A stretch of DNA of 64,000 bases from Acanthamoeba castellanii str. Neff (lineage: Eukaryota; Discosea; Longamoebia; Acanthamoebidae), in contig NW_004457638.1 in NCBI RefSeq assembly GCF_000313135.1, positions 120,864-184,863 of the forward strand, written 5' to 3'. A program made the translations under genes and the position numbers. Of this stretch, positions 1 to 10,525 are shown in pieces (within the stretch, counting starts at the first letter, position 1; every line of letters begins with the position of its first letter). The notes beneath the pieces are model-generated. The model worked only from the letters and a program-made list of their open reading frames with translations. It was not told where the DNA came from and made no database searches.

Positions 1-467
1 GTATTTAGTTATCTGGTGTTTATTTAGTTATCATCAGAAATTTAGTTATGTGTTGCACAATGTTATCTGTTATGTGGCACCCAATCCACACGGCTCCGGC
101 GGAGCTGTAAAACCAATCGGCCAACCGCACGGCACTTCGGATAACGTTGTTGACGGTTGGCTGGGTGTGGTTGCTCTTTTTAAGGGTGTGCACAACATAC
201 ACGCACAGAACACGCGGCATTGGTTGGGCGTCATTGAGCTCACGTTGCTCTCGTGGTGATTCGTCAACTCTTACTCACGCGAACCGGCATCGAGGGCGTG
301 CCAAACATAACTTTCCTTTTTAGTTAAAATTACCCGCGGACCACCTTTACCTCAAACCAATCAGGCCTTTTCTTTTGACTAATTAATTATTTTCTGCTCT
401 TGGTTGCAACAAAGGGGCGAGAGAGTGGCAGCGCGAGCGGCCGTGGAAGGCCGAGTGCATCGCCCTG
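1..467. other. Upstream stretch without a supported gene
   Basis: No convincing protein or RNA gene. The first 50 bases carry three copies of an ATTTAGTTAT-like decamer about 19 bp apart. The stretch just before the ankyrin gene is AT-rich and ends with an acceptor-like AAAG, so it may contain an intron or leader of that gene. Confidence 0.4.
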
Positions 468-2048
468 ATGCGCCACGTGCAACGCATGGAGAGCGACTCG
501 CAAGCCAAGATCAACAAACTCCTGGACGAGTACAAGGCCAAGATCCTCGACGAGGAGCGCAGGTTCGTCATCGTCACACTTTTCCCTGTTTTTGGGCGTT
601 CGTTGACACACGACACGACACGACACGACCAACGACACGACACGCGAATGTCAACAGGAATCGACAGCAGCAGTTTGTGTGGGCGTGTAAGCACGGACAC
701 ATTCGCAAGGTGGTCGATCTGTACTCCAAGTACGCCTCCATCCTCAACATCAACCTCCTGTTCATCTCGGACCAGTACCAGAGGTACGCGCCCACCTCAC
801 ACGACACGACTCGACACGACACGACACGACCAACGACATGAGTGCTAACGTGCGACCCTTGGGCGCAGAACACCGTTGATGGCCGCCGTGGAGGGCGGAC
901 ACATCGAAGTGGTGAGGTTTCTCGTGTTAAACCAGGCCAAGGTTAACGCGTCCACTCCCGCGGGATGGACAGGTGCGACACGCACGACACGCACGACACG
1001 CACCGCACGCACGGCACACGCTTTTTTGCTGACTGGGCGATGTGTGTTGTGTGTGTTGCGTGTGTTGCGTGGCGTCAGCTCTGATGATTGCAGCAAACAA
1101 GGGAAAGTCTGACGAAGTCGAATTCCTGGTGGCGCATGGGGCCGACGTGAACGCCACGACCACGGGCGGATGCACGGCCCTCATGTTCGCCTCGGAGAAG
1201 GGACACCTGGGAATCGTCGACTTTCTCCTCGCCCACTCCGCCCAGGTCAACATCGCCTCCAGCAAGGTACGTACCACACGACACGACCAACGACACGACA
1301 CACGACACGAACTGATGCACGCGCGTGTGTCGTGTCGTGTTCAGGGGTGGACGGCGTTGATCATCGCGGCGAACAAGGGCCACCACCAGATCGTGTCGAG
1401 CCTTCTGGCCAAGCAAGCCGACGTGACCGCCGCCACCAACGACGGCCTCACCGCCCTCATGACCGCCTCCTACAAGGTACGTTCGCGCCCCCAGTGCGCA
1501 CGTGCACGGGAGGAATGCACCGTTCTCACGCTCGCCTGCGGGCCTGGTGGTGGCAGGGCCGTGAGTCGGTGGTCCAGCTGCTCCTGACGGTGGACGCCAA
1601 CGTGAACGCCACCGCCAACCTGGGCGTCACTGCGCTCATGGGCGCCGCCGACAAGGGTACGCAGCCGCGCGCCACACGCGTGTCGTTCGGCGTGTGTGCG
1701 TACGTGCGTGGCTGACGAACTCGTCCCCGCCCCCACCACACAGGGCATGCCAAGATCGTGGCGCTGCTTCTGGCGCACGGCGCGAACGTGAACGCGATCA
1801 CCAACGACGGCTGGACGGCGCTGATGGGCGCCGCAGACAACGGGCACACGGAGATCGTACGTTTGCTGCTGGCCAAGGACGCCAACATCCACGAGGTGCG
1901 CCACAACGGCGACACGGCCCTCATCGTCGCCACCGACCGCGGCCACACCGAAGTGGTGCGCCTCATCGAGGAGAAGCGGCGGCAGGAGGAAGACGAAGCA
2001 GCAGCCCGCCATTCTTCTTCTTCTTCTTCGACCTCCTCCGGCCCGTGA
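468..2048 (+). CDS. Ankyrin-repeat protein
   Basis: After removing about six short introns the reading frame gives a short N-terminal coiled-coil-like segment (many K, E and D around MESDSQAKINKLLDEYKAK), a helical linker (FVWACKHGHIRKVVDL), then about seven to eight 33-residue ankyrin repeats with the expected TALM.AA..GH..IV..LL pattern, and a Glu/Gln then poly-Ser tail ending before TGA at 2046-2048. Ankyrin repeats bind protein partners; no catalytic domain is seen, so the function is unknown. The open frame continues upstream of the first ATG (residues REWQRERPWKAECIAL) to an acceptor-like AG near 415, so the true start may lie in an earlier exon. The downstream neighbour is convergent. 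Introns 1, 2 and 4 contain the CACGA satellite. Confidence 0.85.
606..645. repeat. Intronic CACGA/CCAACGA satellite
   Basis: Intron 1 of the ankyrin gene is largely built from CACGA pentamers with a CCAACGA interruption. It contains the 18-mer CACGACCAACGACACGAC, which recurs in introns of other genes in this window. Confidence 0.85.
798..838. repeat. Intronic CACGA satellite
   Basis: Second ankyrin-gene intron, same CACGA array with a terminal CCAACGA unit. Confidence 0.8.
1274..1311. repeat. Intronic CACGA/CCAACGA satellite
   Basis: Fourth ankyrin-gene intron. It again contains CACGACCAACGACACGAC, and it ends with the opposite-strand version (GTGTCGTGTCGTG) next to the acceptor, so the intron could fold on itself. 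Confidence 0.8.
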
Positions 2049-2444
2049 ATCATAATCATTTCATAATCGTAATCATCATCGAGCTTGGCCTGGCCAAGGC
2101 TGGAATAAAAGTGACCCACGGCGAGCAGAACACACCGAGCACGGATGTTGTTTTCTTTTTTTTGATCGAACGAACGACGCACGATGGAGGAGGAGGAGGG
2201 GAAGAGGAAGGAACAGCCGCCGCGCGATCAAAAAGAGAGAACGAAGGAGAAGAGAAAGAACGAACGCGAAAGAAAACGGCAGATCTGCCGTCAGTAGAGT
2301 AGCGTGCGTCGTGTCGTAGCCGCGAGCCTACTATTTCCCTCGTGGTGGTGGTGCATCCGTTGTGTTGAAGTCGATTTTTGTCCCGTGTTCTCTTCGGCCC
2401 GATGAGGAGACGGGGTGCGGCAGGCTGGATGGGGGGAGGGCTGC
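2049..2444. other. Convergent intergenic region
   Basis: Lies between the stop codons of the ankyrin gene (+) and the cyclin Y-like gene (-). It holds an AATAAA at about 2104-2109 for the + transcript and a purine-rich stretch (2180-2270). No gene is seen. Confidence 0.5.
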
Positions 2445-3818
2445 TCAGTCGTCCTTCTTCTCCTTGTTGAGGTTGAGCACGACGATGGGCGACTTGTGGT
2501 GTCCGATCTCGCCCGTCGAGTGACGGATTGGCACGCTCAGCCTCTTCTTCTTTTGCGCCCAGTTCTCGTCGATCGCACGCGCGCGTTCCTAAACAAACAA
2601 ACAACGAAGACGACAACGACGACACGCGTTAGAAGAAATCCGTGACACGACCCGCACGGCACACGGCGTACTTCGAGTTGCTCTGCTCGGTCCTTGTCGA
2701 GGGGCGTGAGGGGGAAGTTCTTGGAGTCCTTCTCGGCGAGCTCGCGGAGCTCAAAGTAGTATTTAGCGTACAGGGAGGAGGGCACTGAGACGTTGTACTC
2801 GAGGAGCTTCAGCAGCTGCTTCTCGAGGAAGCCCAGGTCCTTGATGTTCAGGTTCTTGAAGATCGACACAAAGTCCACATTCCACACCGCCAGGTCCTCC
2901 CACACTGTCGTGTCGTGTCGTGTCGTTGGTCGTGAGCGATCTTCAAAACGACACGGTGCAGTGTGTGTGAGTGTGTGTGTACCCTTGGAGGCGAGGATGA
3001 TTGTGGAGAGGACGACGCGACGCCAGTTGGAGGCGTGGAGGGTGATCCCCGAGAGGCCGATCAGTCGCTCGGTGTAGGCCAGCGCCAGGATCGCGCATTC
3101 GCTGGGGAGCTGTGGCGGGTGGTGAGACGGAAGAAGACGCGCATAAAGCGAGTGAGAGACTGATGCCGTCGCTGTCGATACAGCTTCCTCTAGAGCGTTG
3201 GTGAATGACTGGCGGCACCCCCACAACGCAACGCACCTTCTGCACTTTGAAGATAGTGTCGATGAACTTGAAGATGACCCGCAGGCGGGGCACCGCTCGC
3301 GTGTCGTTGGGCTCCCGCTGATCCTTGAGCTGCGGAACCGGCCCACAAGCAGAAGCGAAGGCAAAATCAGCACTCCGCAGATTTTAATGGAAAAAAGAAA
3401 ATTAATTAATGAAATCAGAGCGGAAGAGCCTTACGTAGATGGGATAGATCTCTTCGCTAAAGATGTCGATGAGCTTGAGCTGCGGAGCTTCATGGCCTGC
3501 CCGTATGTGGTAGTACACAGCGGTCGACATACTGCAGCAATAATTGAATATAGATTTGCCATCAATTCCAATTGATGCCGTGTTGGGGGAAAACGTGAAG
3601 AGGGCAGCATACCAGTAGAGGACCTGGTCGATATCGGGAGAGGTGATTGTGCTGTCCACGTAGAGAGAAGAGGTGGAGTTGGATTTGTGTGTGGCTGCTG
3701 CCTCCTTTCGCATGTGAGGCGGCAGAGGTCGATCGCCGATGACAGCCCCGTGGTGCTTCTTCTGTTTGGGGGTTCGCGCAGGGAACATGGGCTCCTCTTT
3801 CTTGTTCGGCTCCATCAT
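2445..3818 (-). CDS. CCNY: Cyclin Y-like cyclin
   Basis: Four or more exons. The N-terminal exon (from ATG at 3818) has STSSLYVDSTITSPDID, matching the conserved segment upstream of the cyclin box in cyclin Y, then VYYHIR and LIDIFSEEIYPIY. The cyclin box follows: SECAILALAYTERL, then NWRRVVLSTIILASK, then VWEDLAVWNVDF and NVSVPSSLYAKYYFELR, all closely matching the metazoan cyclin Y core. The last exon is basic and ends at 2445. Cyclin Y activates CDK14/16-type (PFTAIRE/PCTAIRE) kinases at the plasma membrane in animals. This N-terminus starts MMEPNKKE and has no Gly at position 2, so myristoyl targeting known for animal cyclin Y is not evident. One intron carries the CACGA satellite. Family assignment is firm; exact exon joins after residue 130 are approximate. 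Confidence 0.88.
2907..2934. repeat. Intronic satellite in cyclin Y-like gene
   Basis: Contains GTCGTGTCGTTGGTCGTG, the exact reverse complement of the 18-mer found in the ankyrin-gene introns. Confidence 0.8.
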
Positions 3819-4286
3819 CTTCTTACTGTATATATGTATGTACTACTCGATGCTGATGCGACTTCGCTCGCGGAAATGAAGATCTCTCTCTACGCGAGAA
3901 TCTCTTGCCCGAAATCGAAAAAAGAAAGAAAGAGAAGAATTGTTTTAAAAAAACAAAGAGGTGAAGAGAAAGATTGGGCGTGGCTGGTTGCTGCGAGATG
4001 GGGCGCTTCTTGCACGCCGCTGCCCGTTGTCTTGCGCTGACACACACAAGATGTGAGCTCCCACGCTTGGCTACGCGAGCTGTCACTATTCCGGACTGTT
4101 GGACTTTCGGAGTAGCAACAAGGAATTGCCCAAAGAAAAGGAATTGCCACACCGCTCGCAACATTGACGAATGCATTCAGTTGAGCTTCGGGCACGAATG
4201 GGCAGTGCGGCGCATTAGATCTGACACGTCTTGCAGGCCTGCAATCATCTATTTGAATGGATCGCAAAATAAGCAAGGGGGAGCAA

Positions 4287-4715
4287 TTAGCAGGGGCGAG
4301 TGAGGAGGTAGCGGCCGACGCCATAGACGGTGCCACCGAGGAGAACGGCGTTGGCGAGGAGGGAGAGGGCGAAGCCCGCGCTCCTCTTCTCGGCCTGCTT
4401 GGCGTAGCCCAGGCCGTAGATCAGTCGGCCCACCGCAAACACGCCGCCCAGCACGCCCGCGCCCACCGGGTGCACGAAGTAGGAGAACGTGTAGACCGAG
4501 GGCACGAAGATGACCAGAGCCTCGAGCGTGTTCTGCTGGGTGCGGAAAACGCGCTCGAAGTCGTCGTTGCCGGTGGTCTTGGGGGCCGCCACGCCGTACT
4601 TGTGGCGCGCCAGGCCGACGGCCACGCACTGCCACTGGTAGACCACGAGCGAGGCGGCCACGGCCAGGGTGGGATACGCCACCACGTCGCGAAGAATAGG
4701 GAAGCCGGACGCCAT
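4287..4715 (-). CDS. MGST3: MAPEG family protein, microsomal glutathione S-transferase 3-like
   Basis: Single-exon gene of 142 residues, the usual MAPEG length (about 150). Four hydrophobic segments are visible: near residues 9-30, about 68-85, 85-105 and 115-138. The family signature is present as FERVFRTQQNTLEALV (F....R...N..E), the region that binds glutathione in MGST and LTC4 synthase. The likely role is a trimeric ER or outer-mitochondrial membrane enzyme conjugating glutathione to lipophilic substrates or reducing lipid peroxides. The ATG at 4715 is the first in frame and is preceded by a T-rich leader. It is divergent from the ERMARD-like gene, with 281 bp between start codons. Confidence 0.92.
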   Translation of the reverse strand: MASGFPILRDVVAYPTLAVAASLVVYQWQCVAVGLARHKYGVAAPKTTGNDDFERVFRTQQNTLEALVIFVPSVYTFSYFVHPVGAGVLGGVFAVGRLIYGLGYAKQAEKRSAGFALSLLANAVLLGGTVYGVGRYLLTRPC

Positions 4716-4851
4716 ATTTGTTGTTGTCGTGTTTGTTGTGTCTGTCTGTTTGTTTAGTGTGGTGTGTGGCCTAAATTGTTGGGTCGTTCTTCTTCGAAAT
4801 TAGCCAACAGGCAAGGCTGAAGGAGAGGGGAAAAAGAAAGGGAAATGAGAT

Positions 4852-4865
4852 TGCTGACGTCAGCA
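4852..4865. promoter_or_regulatory. Perfect MARE/CRE-type palindrome
   Basis: TGCTGACGTCAGCA is a perfect 14-bp palindrome lying in the divergent promoter between the MGST3-like and ERMARD-like genes. In animals this is the consensus site of Maf-type bZIP proteins and contains a CRE core (TGACGTCA). Whether it is used here is inference; MGST genes elsewhere are bZIP-controlled stress genes. Confidence 0.45.
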
Positions 4866-4996
4866 GTGGTGCTGGGGGAACAAAATCTGAGCTTTTTCAA
4901 AGAATGCGTGCCACGCGGCTCACAAGTTCAGCGAAGCTAATAAAAAAAAAGGAAAACAACCAAACAAAAATCTAAAATAAAACAGTTCGCCATGAG

Positions 4997-7900
4997 ATGA
5001 TGAAGTCGTCGCTGTCGCCGCCTGTCGAGCAGCTGCTGGTGACGCCCGTGCGCCGGCACCTCCTCCCGGCTGCAGCGTGCACCACCACCGGCCAAGGGGA
5101 CGACGAGACGGCAGCGAAGAAAACGCACGAGGAGGGGTCCTGGATGAACGACGACGGCTCCTTCAACTGGGCCATGCTCGATGCCTACGTGCCCACCTCC
5201 GAAGAAACCCTCGTACCCCCCCCCCACCAACCCCACCAAAGCACCACTTTCATCTTCTTCTTCGTCTTCGTGGTGTTGGGTGTTGCTCACGTCGGACCGG
5301 GGCAGAGCGACGAGGAAGTGGTGGCCCGCATGCGCGCCATCCTCAACGACAAACTCGCCGAGCACGCCGCCAAGGCCGCTGCCTCAGCACCATCACCACC
5401 ACCAGCATCAGGAGCTCCTCCCACGGCCGCGGCCGCGGCTATCGACACGTCAACATCAGCAGAGGCCGCGGCGGGCCAGGGCCGAGGGCAGCCGCGACCG
5501 GGCGGCGGCGGCGGCGGCGGGGGTAGGAAGGGCAAGGGCAATGCCGCCGCCGGCGGCGGCGGCGGGTCAGCGGAGACGGAGGCTGAGCGGGAGATTGCGC
5601 GGCTCGAGCGGGAGGAGGCGTTGGCGGGAGCGGAGGAGGGGGAGGGCGGGGCGGCGGGCGAGCGGGAGAAGAAGCTCTCCGAGGAGGCGCGCACGTACGA
5701 CCTCGACCAGTGGGAGCACATCATGCGCACCGCACTCCTCCTCCAGAAGGCCGCCCCGCACGTACACCGGTACGCCCCCCCCCCCCATGCACACCACTCA
5801 CGTGTCGTGTCGTGTCGAGTTGGGTGTCGTGTTGCGTGTCGTGTCGTTGGTTGTGTGCTCATCACGCCACGCAGGTATATGATGTCGCTCACTTCGGAGA
5901 CGTTCGAGGCCACCTACGCCTCGCGCTTTCCGGCCTTCCACCACCACGCCCCCGAGGTCCACACCACCACCACTGCACACACGCACACACGCACACACAC
6001 GCACACGCACAACACACAACACACACAGCACACAGCACACACACACGCACACGCACACGCACACGCACAGACGCTCACGCACGGGACAACAGCTGCCGCA
6101 GGTGTTCGCGCTACATCGGGAGGGCAAGTCGATCGAGGCGCTGCTGCAGCTGGCGCCCCTCATCGAGCGCCACATCTCCGACCTCTACCTGGCCGCCACC
6201 AAGGTACTTCCACGCACGCACGCACGCTGGGCCATCTTCAGCCCTTGGTCGTCCGCCCGTGCGCATCTCACGCATTTCACGCACCTCGCGTGTGCCGTTG
6301 GTCGTTGGTCGTGTCGTGCGTCGTGTCGTGCGTCGCGTGTGTAGGGCCGGGGCGACGGTCGGCTCATCTTGCGGGATCTCCTGCTCGCCCCGCAGCTCAA
6401 CGCACTATTCGGCCCACGGAAGGTATTCTGTATTCTTTGTTCTGCGTCTTCGCTTTCTTCATCGTCACCGCCGAGAGAGATCTCACTCGGGAGATGGTGG
6501 ACTGACAGGTCGGGGTGCTGCGCTCGTTGATCGGTACGCCGCTGGGCCTCAACATCAGGAATGTGGCGTGGCACGGATTCCTGAGCGAAGCCGACTTCTA
6601 CCCGGGCTACGTGTCGCTCATTCTCGCCCTCGCCCTCTCCCTCTCCCTCGTCCCGTCGCCGCGCCCCGTCGGCGACCCCACCACCACCACCGGCGGCGGC
6701 GGCGGCGGCCGGCACTCCCATCATCATTACCGGCCCTCCGCCCGGCCGCTTCTCGCTATCGCGCCGTTGGTCGAGCTGACGTGGCGCGCCGAGAGTGGCG
6801 GCTGCGTGCTATTGGCTGACGGCGATGATCGCGGCGGCCATGAAGACAACGACGGGCGGGCGTTGGCCGCCGTGCGTCGGCTGCTGCGCCGCTCGGGCTT
6901 CGTCGTGGACCACAGCCGCTTCCTGCTCGAGTCGGCCATCGACGCGCTCGAGCGAGCGAAGCAGTACTACCAATGCCTCGTGTGCGCCCTGCCCGCGCTC
7001 GAGCACTGCCTGCGGCGCCTCTACGTCTCCGCCAACGCCCTCCCGCCGCCCCTCCTCACCGCCGGTACCTCTCCGCCATTCCCAGCCAAGATTTGAAAGA
7101 GCTTGCATGCTTGATTTGAATGTTGATAGGTGGCGTTATATATGCCCCTAATAGTGATGTACGACTACTACACGACGCTCGACGTGATCGTGGGGCCAAC
7201 GGTCGAGGCCACGGGCCGACCCAACCTCCTCCGCCAGGTACTGACTGACTGCTAAAGCTTGCTCCGACGTCGTCGTCCCCTGGGGCTGAACGCGCGCTGG
7301 AGTTAAGAGCTGAACGCGCGCTCACGATTTTGGCCCACTCTCGCAATCTGATGATGAGCGCAGGAGCTGGGCGACTCGATCATGACGGCCCTGTGGGACT
7401 TCTTCGTGTGCCCCGAAGGCCCGCGCCTGCGCGACCGCATCTCCCACGGCGTACGCCACCCTGGCATGCCTCGCATTCCACCATCGCGCCACGGCGTCCG
7501 TGTGCATTCCTCGACGTGCGTGCGTGTGCATTCCTGACCATCTCTGATGCACCACCGCGGTACAGGAGGCCGACCCCGCGGGCATTTCGCGGTTGCTATG
7601 CGATCGGGTGCTGGGCCTCGTCGCCCGTCTGTGTCTCCGCTACGACCGGCCCGAGCAGGCCGCCGCCGCCGCCGATGGTGATGGCGGCGCCGACGACGAC
7701 GACGCGTCGCTGTTCGCACGGGTCGTGGCCTTCTACGACGGCTACGCGTCGTCGTTCCACACCAAGGACGTGCTCGTGCGCAAGCTCGTGCACTACTTCG
7801 ACGCATGGGCCGCGTTCGCCGGCCGCCACGGCCCATGGCCCACCGACCCGCTGGCGCTGGGCCGCGAACGGTTCGGCGAGCGGGGGCTGCTCTTCGCCAA

Positions 7901-8691
7901 CGACGACGCCGCCGCCGGGAGCGGCGGGGGGTTAGAGAGGGCGCGGGCGAGCGGGCTGCTGCGGCTTCCCACCCTCTTCCTGTCGTCCTTCGAGCTCGCG
8001 GCCATCGTACAGCTGCGCATCGTCGTCACCCTCTCGGAACGCCTCATCTCCAAGGTCGCCTTGCCTTCTGCTTGTGGCTTGTGTGTGTGTGTGTTGTGTG
8101 TTGTGCGTTGTGCGTTGTGTGTTGTGAGTTGTGTGTGTGTGTGTGTGTGTTATGTGTGTGTGTGTGTGTGCGTGCGTGTTGAGCCTCAAGCTTCGTGCAT
8201 GTGTGTTGCGCGCCACAGATCGAGGAGCGGTTCGCCGAGCTGAAGGGTTTGGTGGACTCCCGCAAGGCGCGATCGCGGCAGCGCAACTCCTACGCCCAGC
8301 TGTGCAAGGCCCTCCCCTACTACTGCGCCATGTCTCAATGTACGAACGCACCACGCACCACCGCACACGCACCACCGCACACGCACCCGGCGCTTGGCCG
8401 CACGCACGCGATTGACGACAATGGGCAGATGTGGGGCAGCTGGTGGAGGCGAGGCTCCGATTGCTGGACCGGCTGGCGCAGGGCGAGGAGGGAGACGGCA
8501 GCGACGCGTCGTCGCAGGTGCAGCAGCAGCAGCAGCAGCGGGAGCAGCGGGAGCGTGTGCTGGGAGAGCTGCGGCAGCTCGTGGTGTGCGCCGAGAAGCA
8601 GCTCTCGCAGCTGGCCCAGGGCGACAAGTGGAGCGACGTGTGCGAGCTCTTCCACGACCTCTTCCAGGCCACCACCGCCTGCGATCTGTGA
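4997..8691 (+). CDS. ERMARD: ERMARD-like protein (DUF4209)
   Basis: About 11 exons. After a variable low-complexity N-terminus (Gly/Ala-rich, about residues 100-200) comes [19 protein letters not shown], a helical region ([19 protein letters not shown]), then the diagnostic block [15 protein letters not shown] ... [20 protein letters not shown], and later [15 protein letters not shown]. These are the hallmarks of the DUF4209 domain found in vertebrate ERMARD (C6orf70) and in plants. The human protein is ER-associated and linked to neuronal migration; its biochemical role is not settled. A Leu/Ala-rich hydrophobic stretch follows the first block ([14 protein letters not shown]). The C-terminus has a Gln-rich coiled coil (8510-8620). 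It converges on GATA gene A, with 115 bp between stop codons. Confidence 0.83.
5801..5856. repeat. Intronic satellite in ERMARD-like gene
   Basis: Array of GTGTC/GTCGT units ending with GTCGTGTCGTTGGTTGTG. In sense orientation it is the G-rich strand, opposite to the ankyrin-gene introns. Confidence 0.75.
6296..6342. repeat. Intronic satellite in ERMARD-like gene
   Basis: Second array in this gene (GTTGGTCGTTGGTCGTGTCGT followed by TCGTG repeats), ending at the acceptor GTGTAG. Confidence 0.75.
8081..8177. repeat. Intronic (GT)n-type microsatellite
   Basis: An intron of the ERMARD-like gene is filled with GTGTGT, GTTGTGC and GTGC units. It looks like a simple-sequence expansion with no other content. 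Confidence 0.8.
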
Positions 8692-8806
8692 TGACAGCAT
8701 ACTAATACGAATATTAAGGGTGGCCAACATTGATGTGTGTGATCGAATCAACCTTAATGAGGATGTTTGTGGTTGTTGTGTTGCATTGCTTTTAACTTTA
8801 CTATGA

Positions 8807-9926
8807 TCAATTGAGGAGGCTGTAAATGTTGGATCTCCGCGCCTCGCCGCTCGCGTCGGCAGGTGCGCTGGTGGTGGCGGCGGCGGCGGTGCTCGGGGCG
8901 GGTACTGGCCGCGGTGGGCAGCCGGCGGTGGAGGGAACGGAAGGAGGCGGCGGCGAGGGCGATCGCGAGGCGGAGGGGGAGGAGGCCGACGAGGGTGAAG
9001 CGGAAGCCAAAGAAGAGGGTGGCGAGTGGGTGCGCTGGTTGTGGTGGTTGTGCTGAGCAAAGGGCGGCGATCGCTGGGTCATGGCCCGCACCACCGCGAT
9101 GTCCTCGTAGAGGGCCTTCTTCTTGAGGTTGTACCGGTACCGCAGCCCGCACGCGTTGCACAGCCTGGGCGATGGGTGGAGGAGGTGACGTCAGCTTTTT
9201 ATATTATATAAATAAAAAAAGAGAGAAAATGAGAGGAGGTGCGTACGAGGGCTTGCCGTCAGCGCCGCATCGCCATTGGACGGTGCTCGAGGTGCCGCAG
9301 TTGGCGCACGCCCGCGGGCCGGCCCCGATCTCGGGCGAGAGGCACGACGAGCCGCTCGTTGCCGCGGTCGTGGCCGTGGCCGCCGTCGGCAGCGGGTGGC
9401 CCCGTGGTCGGATGGGCGTGTGGCAGGCACGCGCCGCCGCCGTGGCCGCGGCTGCTGATGTGGTCGTCGTCGAAGAGCCTGTCGGGACCGGGGGCAATGA
9501 TGTGGCGCACCAGGCCGACGACGACGCAGGCGACGGCGACGACGACGAGAGGGCTGCGAGTGGCCGAGACAGGACCGAGGCGTGATGGACCTGCTTCTTC
9601 TTGGCGATGCCCCGTGACGGCGATGATGAAGTAGTGGAAGTAGAAATAGATGAAGTAGAAGAAGAGGAGGAGGAGGAGAGTTGTTGGGCGAGGAGGTGGA
9701 GGGAGTGGATGTCGCTCAGGAGGCGTCGGAGTTCGTCGGCGTGGAGGCCGTTGGGGGCGCGGTTGGCCTTGGCCACCAGCTGGCACACCTCATTGGCCTG
9801 CTGCGCCAACTCCGCGCGCACCACCCCGCCGGCGGCCAACGGAGGCGGCGATGACGGCGAGGGCGGGTTGGGCGAGCCGGGCGGCGTGGGCGGCTGGTGG
9901 GAGATGGTCGGAGTGTCGAACATCAT
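8807..9926 (-). CDS. GATA-type zinc-finger protein A
   Basis: Two exons, about 320 residues. A Pro/Ser-rich N-terminus is followed by a helical segment (LVAKANRAPNGLHADELRRL), a Ser/Thr-rich linker, and a GATA finger CANC-X18-CNAC (CANCGTSSTVQWRCGADG ... LCNACGLRYRYNLKKK). The 18-residue loop is the plant/amoebozoan class rather than the 17-residue animal class. The protein ends with RRSNIYSLLN. The likely role is a nuclear DNA-binding regulator of GATA motifs. Start chosen at the first ATG of an ATG-ATG pair. One phase-2 intron splits the finger just before LCNAC. It is head to head with its paralogue B. Confidence 0.88.
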
Positions 9927-10525
9927 CGTTATATCGCAATGCAATGGTGTGTCGCTCGAGGTGTGTGTTGTGTTGATAAGATGGAGAGTGGAGTTGGTGG
10001 GGCGTCAAGTGAGCCGAAGATATATCGCTGTCTTGTGCGAGACAGAAAAGGAGAGAGGAAGAATTGGCGCGTGTGGCGGTGGTGGTTGGGGTCCTTTGCT
10101 GCGCTAGTAGGGAAAGAGAGAGGTCTTAACTCTAGTTCGTCTGGAACGAAGTTTGGAGCAGAACACGGGTTTTGGGCAAGATAAGGACAGGAGCCATCTG
10201 GGACCCCCCTATCCAAGCCTCGCCATTGAAGCACAATGCCGAATTTGCGATGCAGTTTGCCTGCACATACGTGGAAACTGACCAGAAATTCGATCTTAAA
10301 CGATATCCCATTGGTCGGTGGAAACAGGAGACACGGACCAGAGAGCTCATTGTTGGCGAGTTTGGCTTGGGTGCACCCAAGCGCACTGGAGCTCAGTCCC
10401 GCGAGATAGCAATAAGTTCCGCACGCGTCATCTAACACTGTAACGTGAACTGCGGAGACTGCTGGAAAGCGAGGTGGATTTGACAAGTTGTTCACCATTC
10501 CGGATGGCTGCTGCTTGCATTCCTG
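9927..10525. promoter_or_regulatory. Bidirectional region between two GATA genes
   Basis: About 600 bp between the two proposed starts. No open frame shows coding character. GATA-core motifs (for example GATAAG at about 9976 and 10179) occur, which would fit autoregulation, but such short motifs arise often by chance. Confidence 0.4.

Noticed and set aside
606..645. CACGA arrays as CRISPR or telomere-like repeats
   Set aside because: No spacers of constant size, a eukaryotic setting, and position inside introns point to simple satellite.
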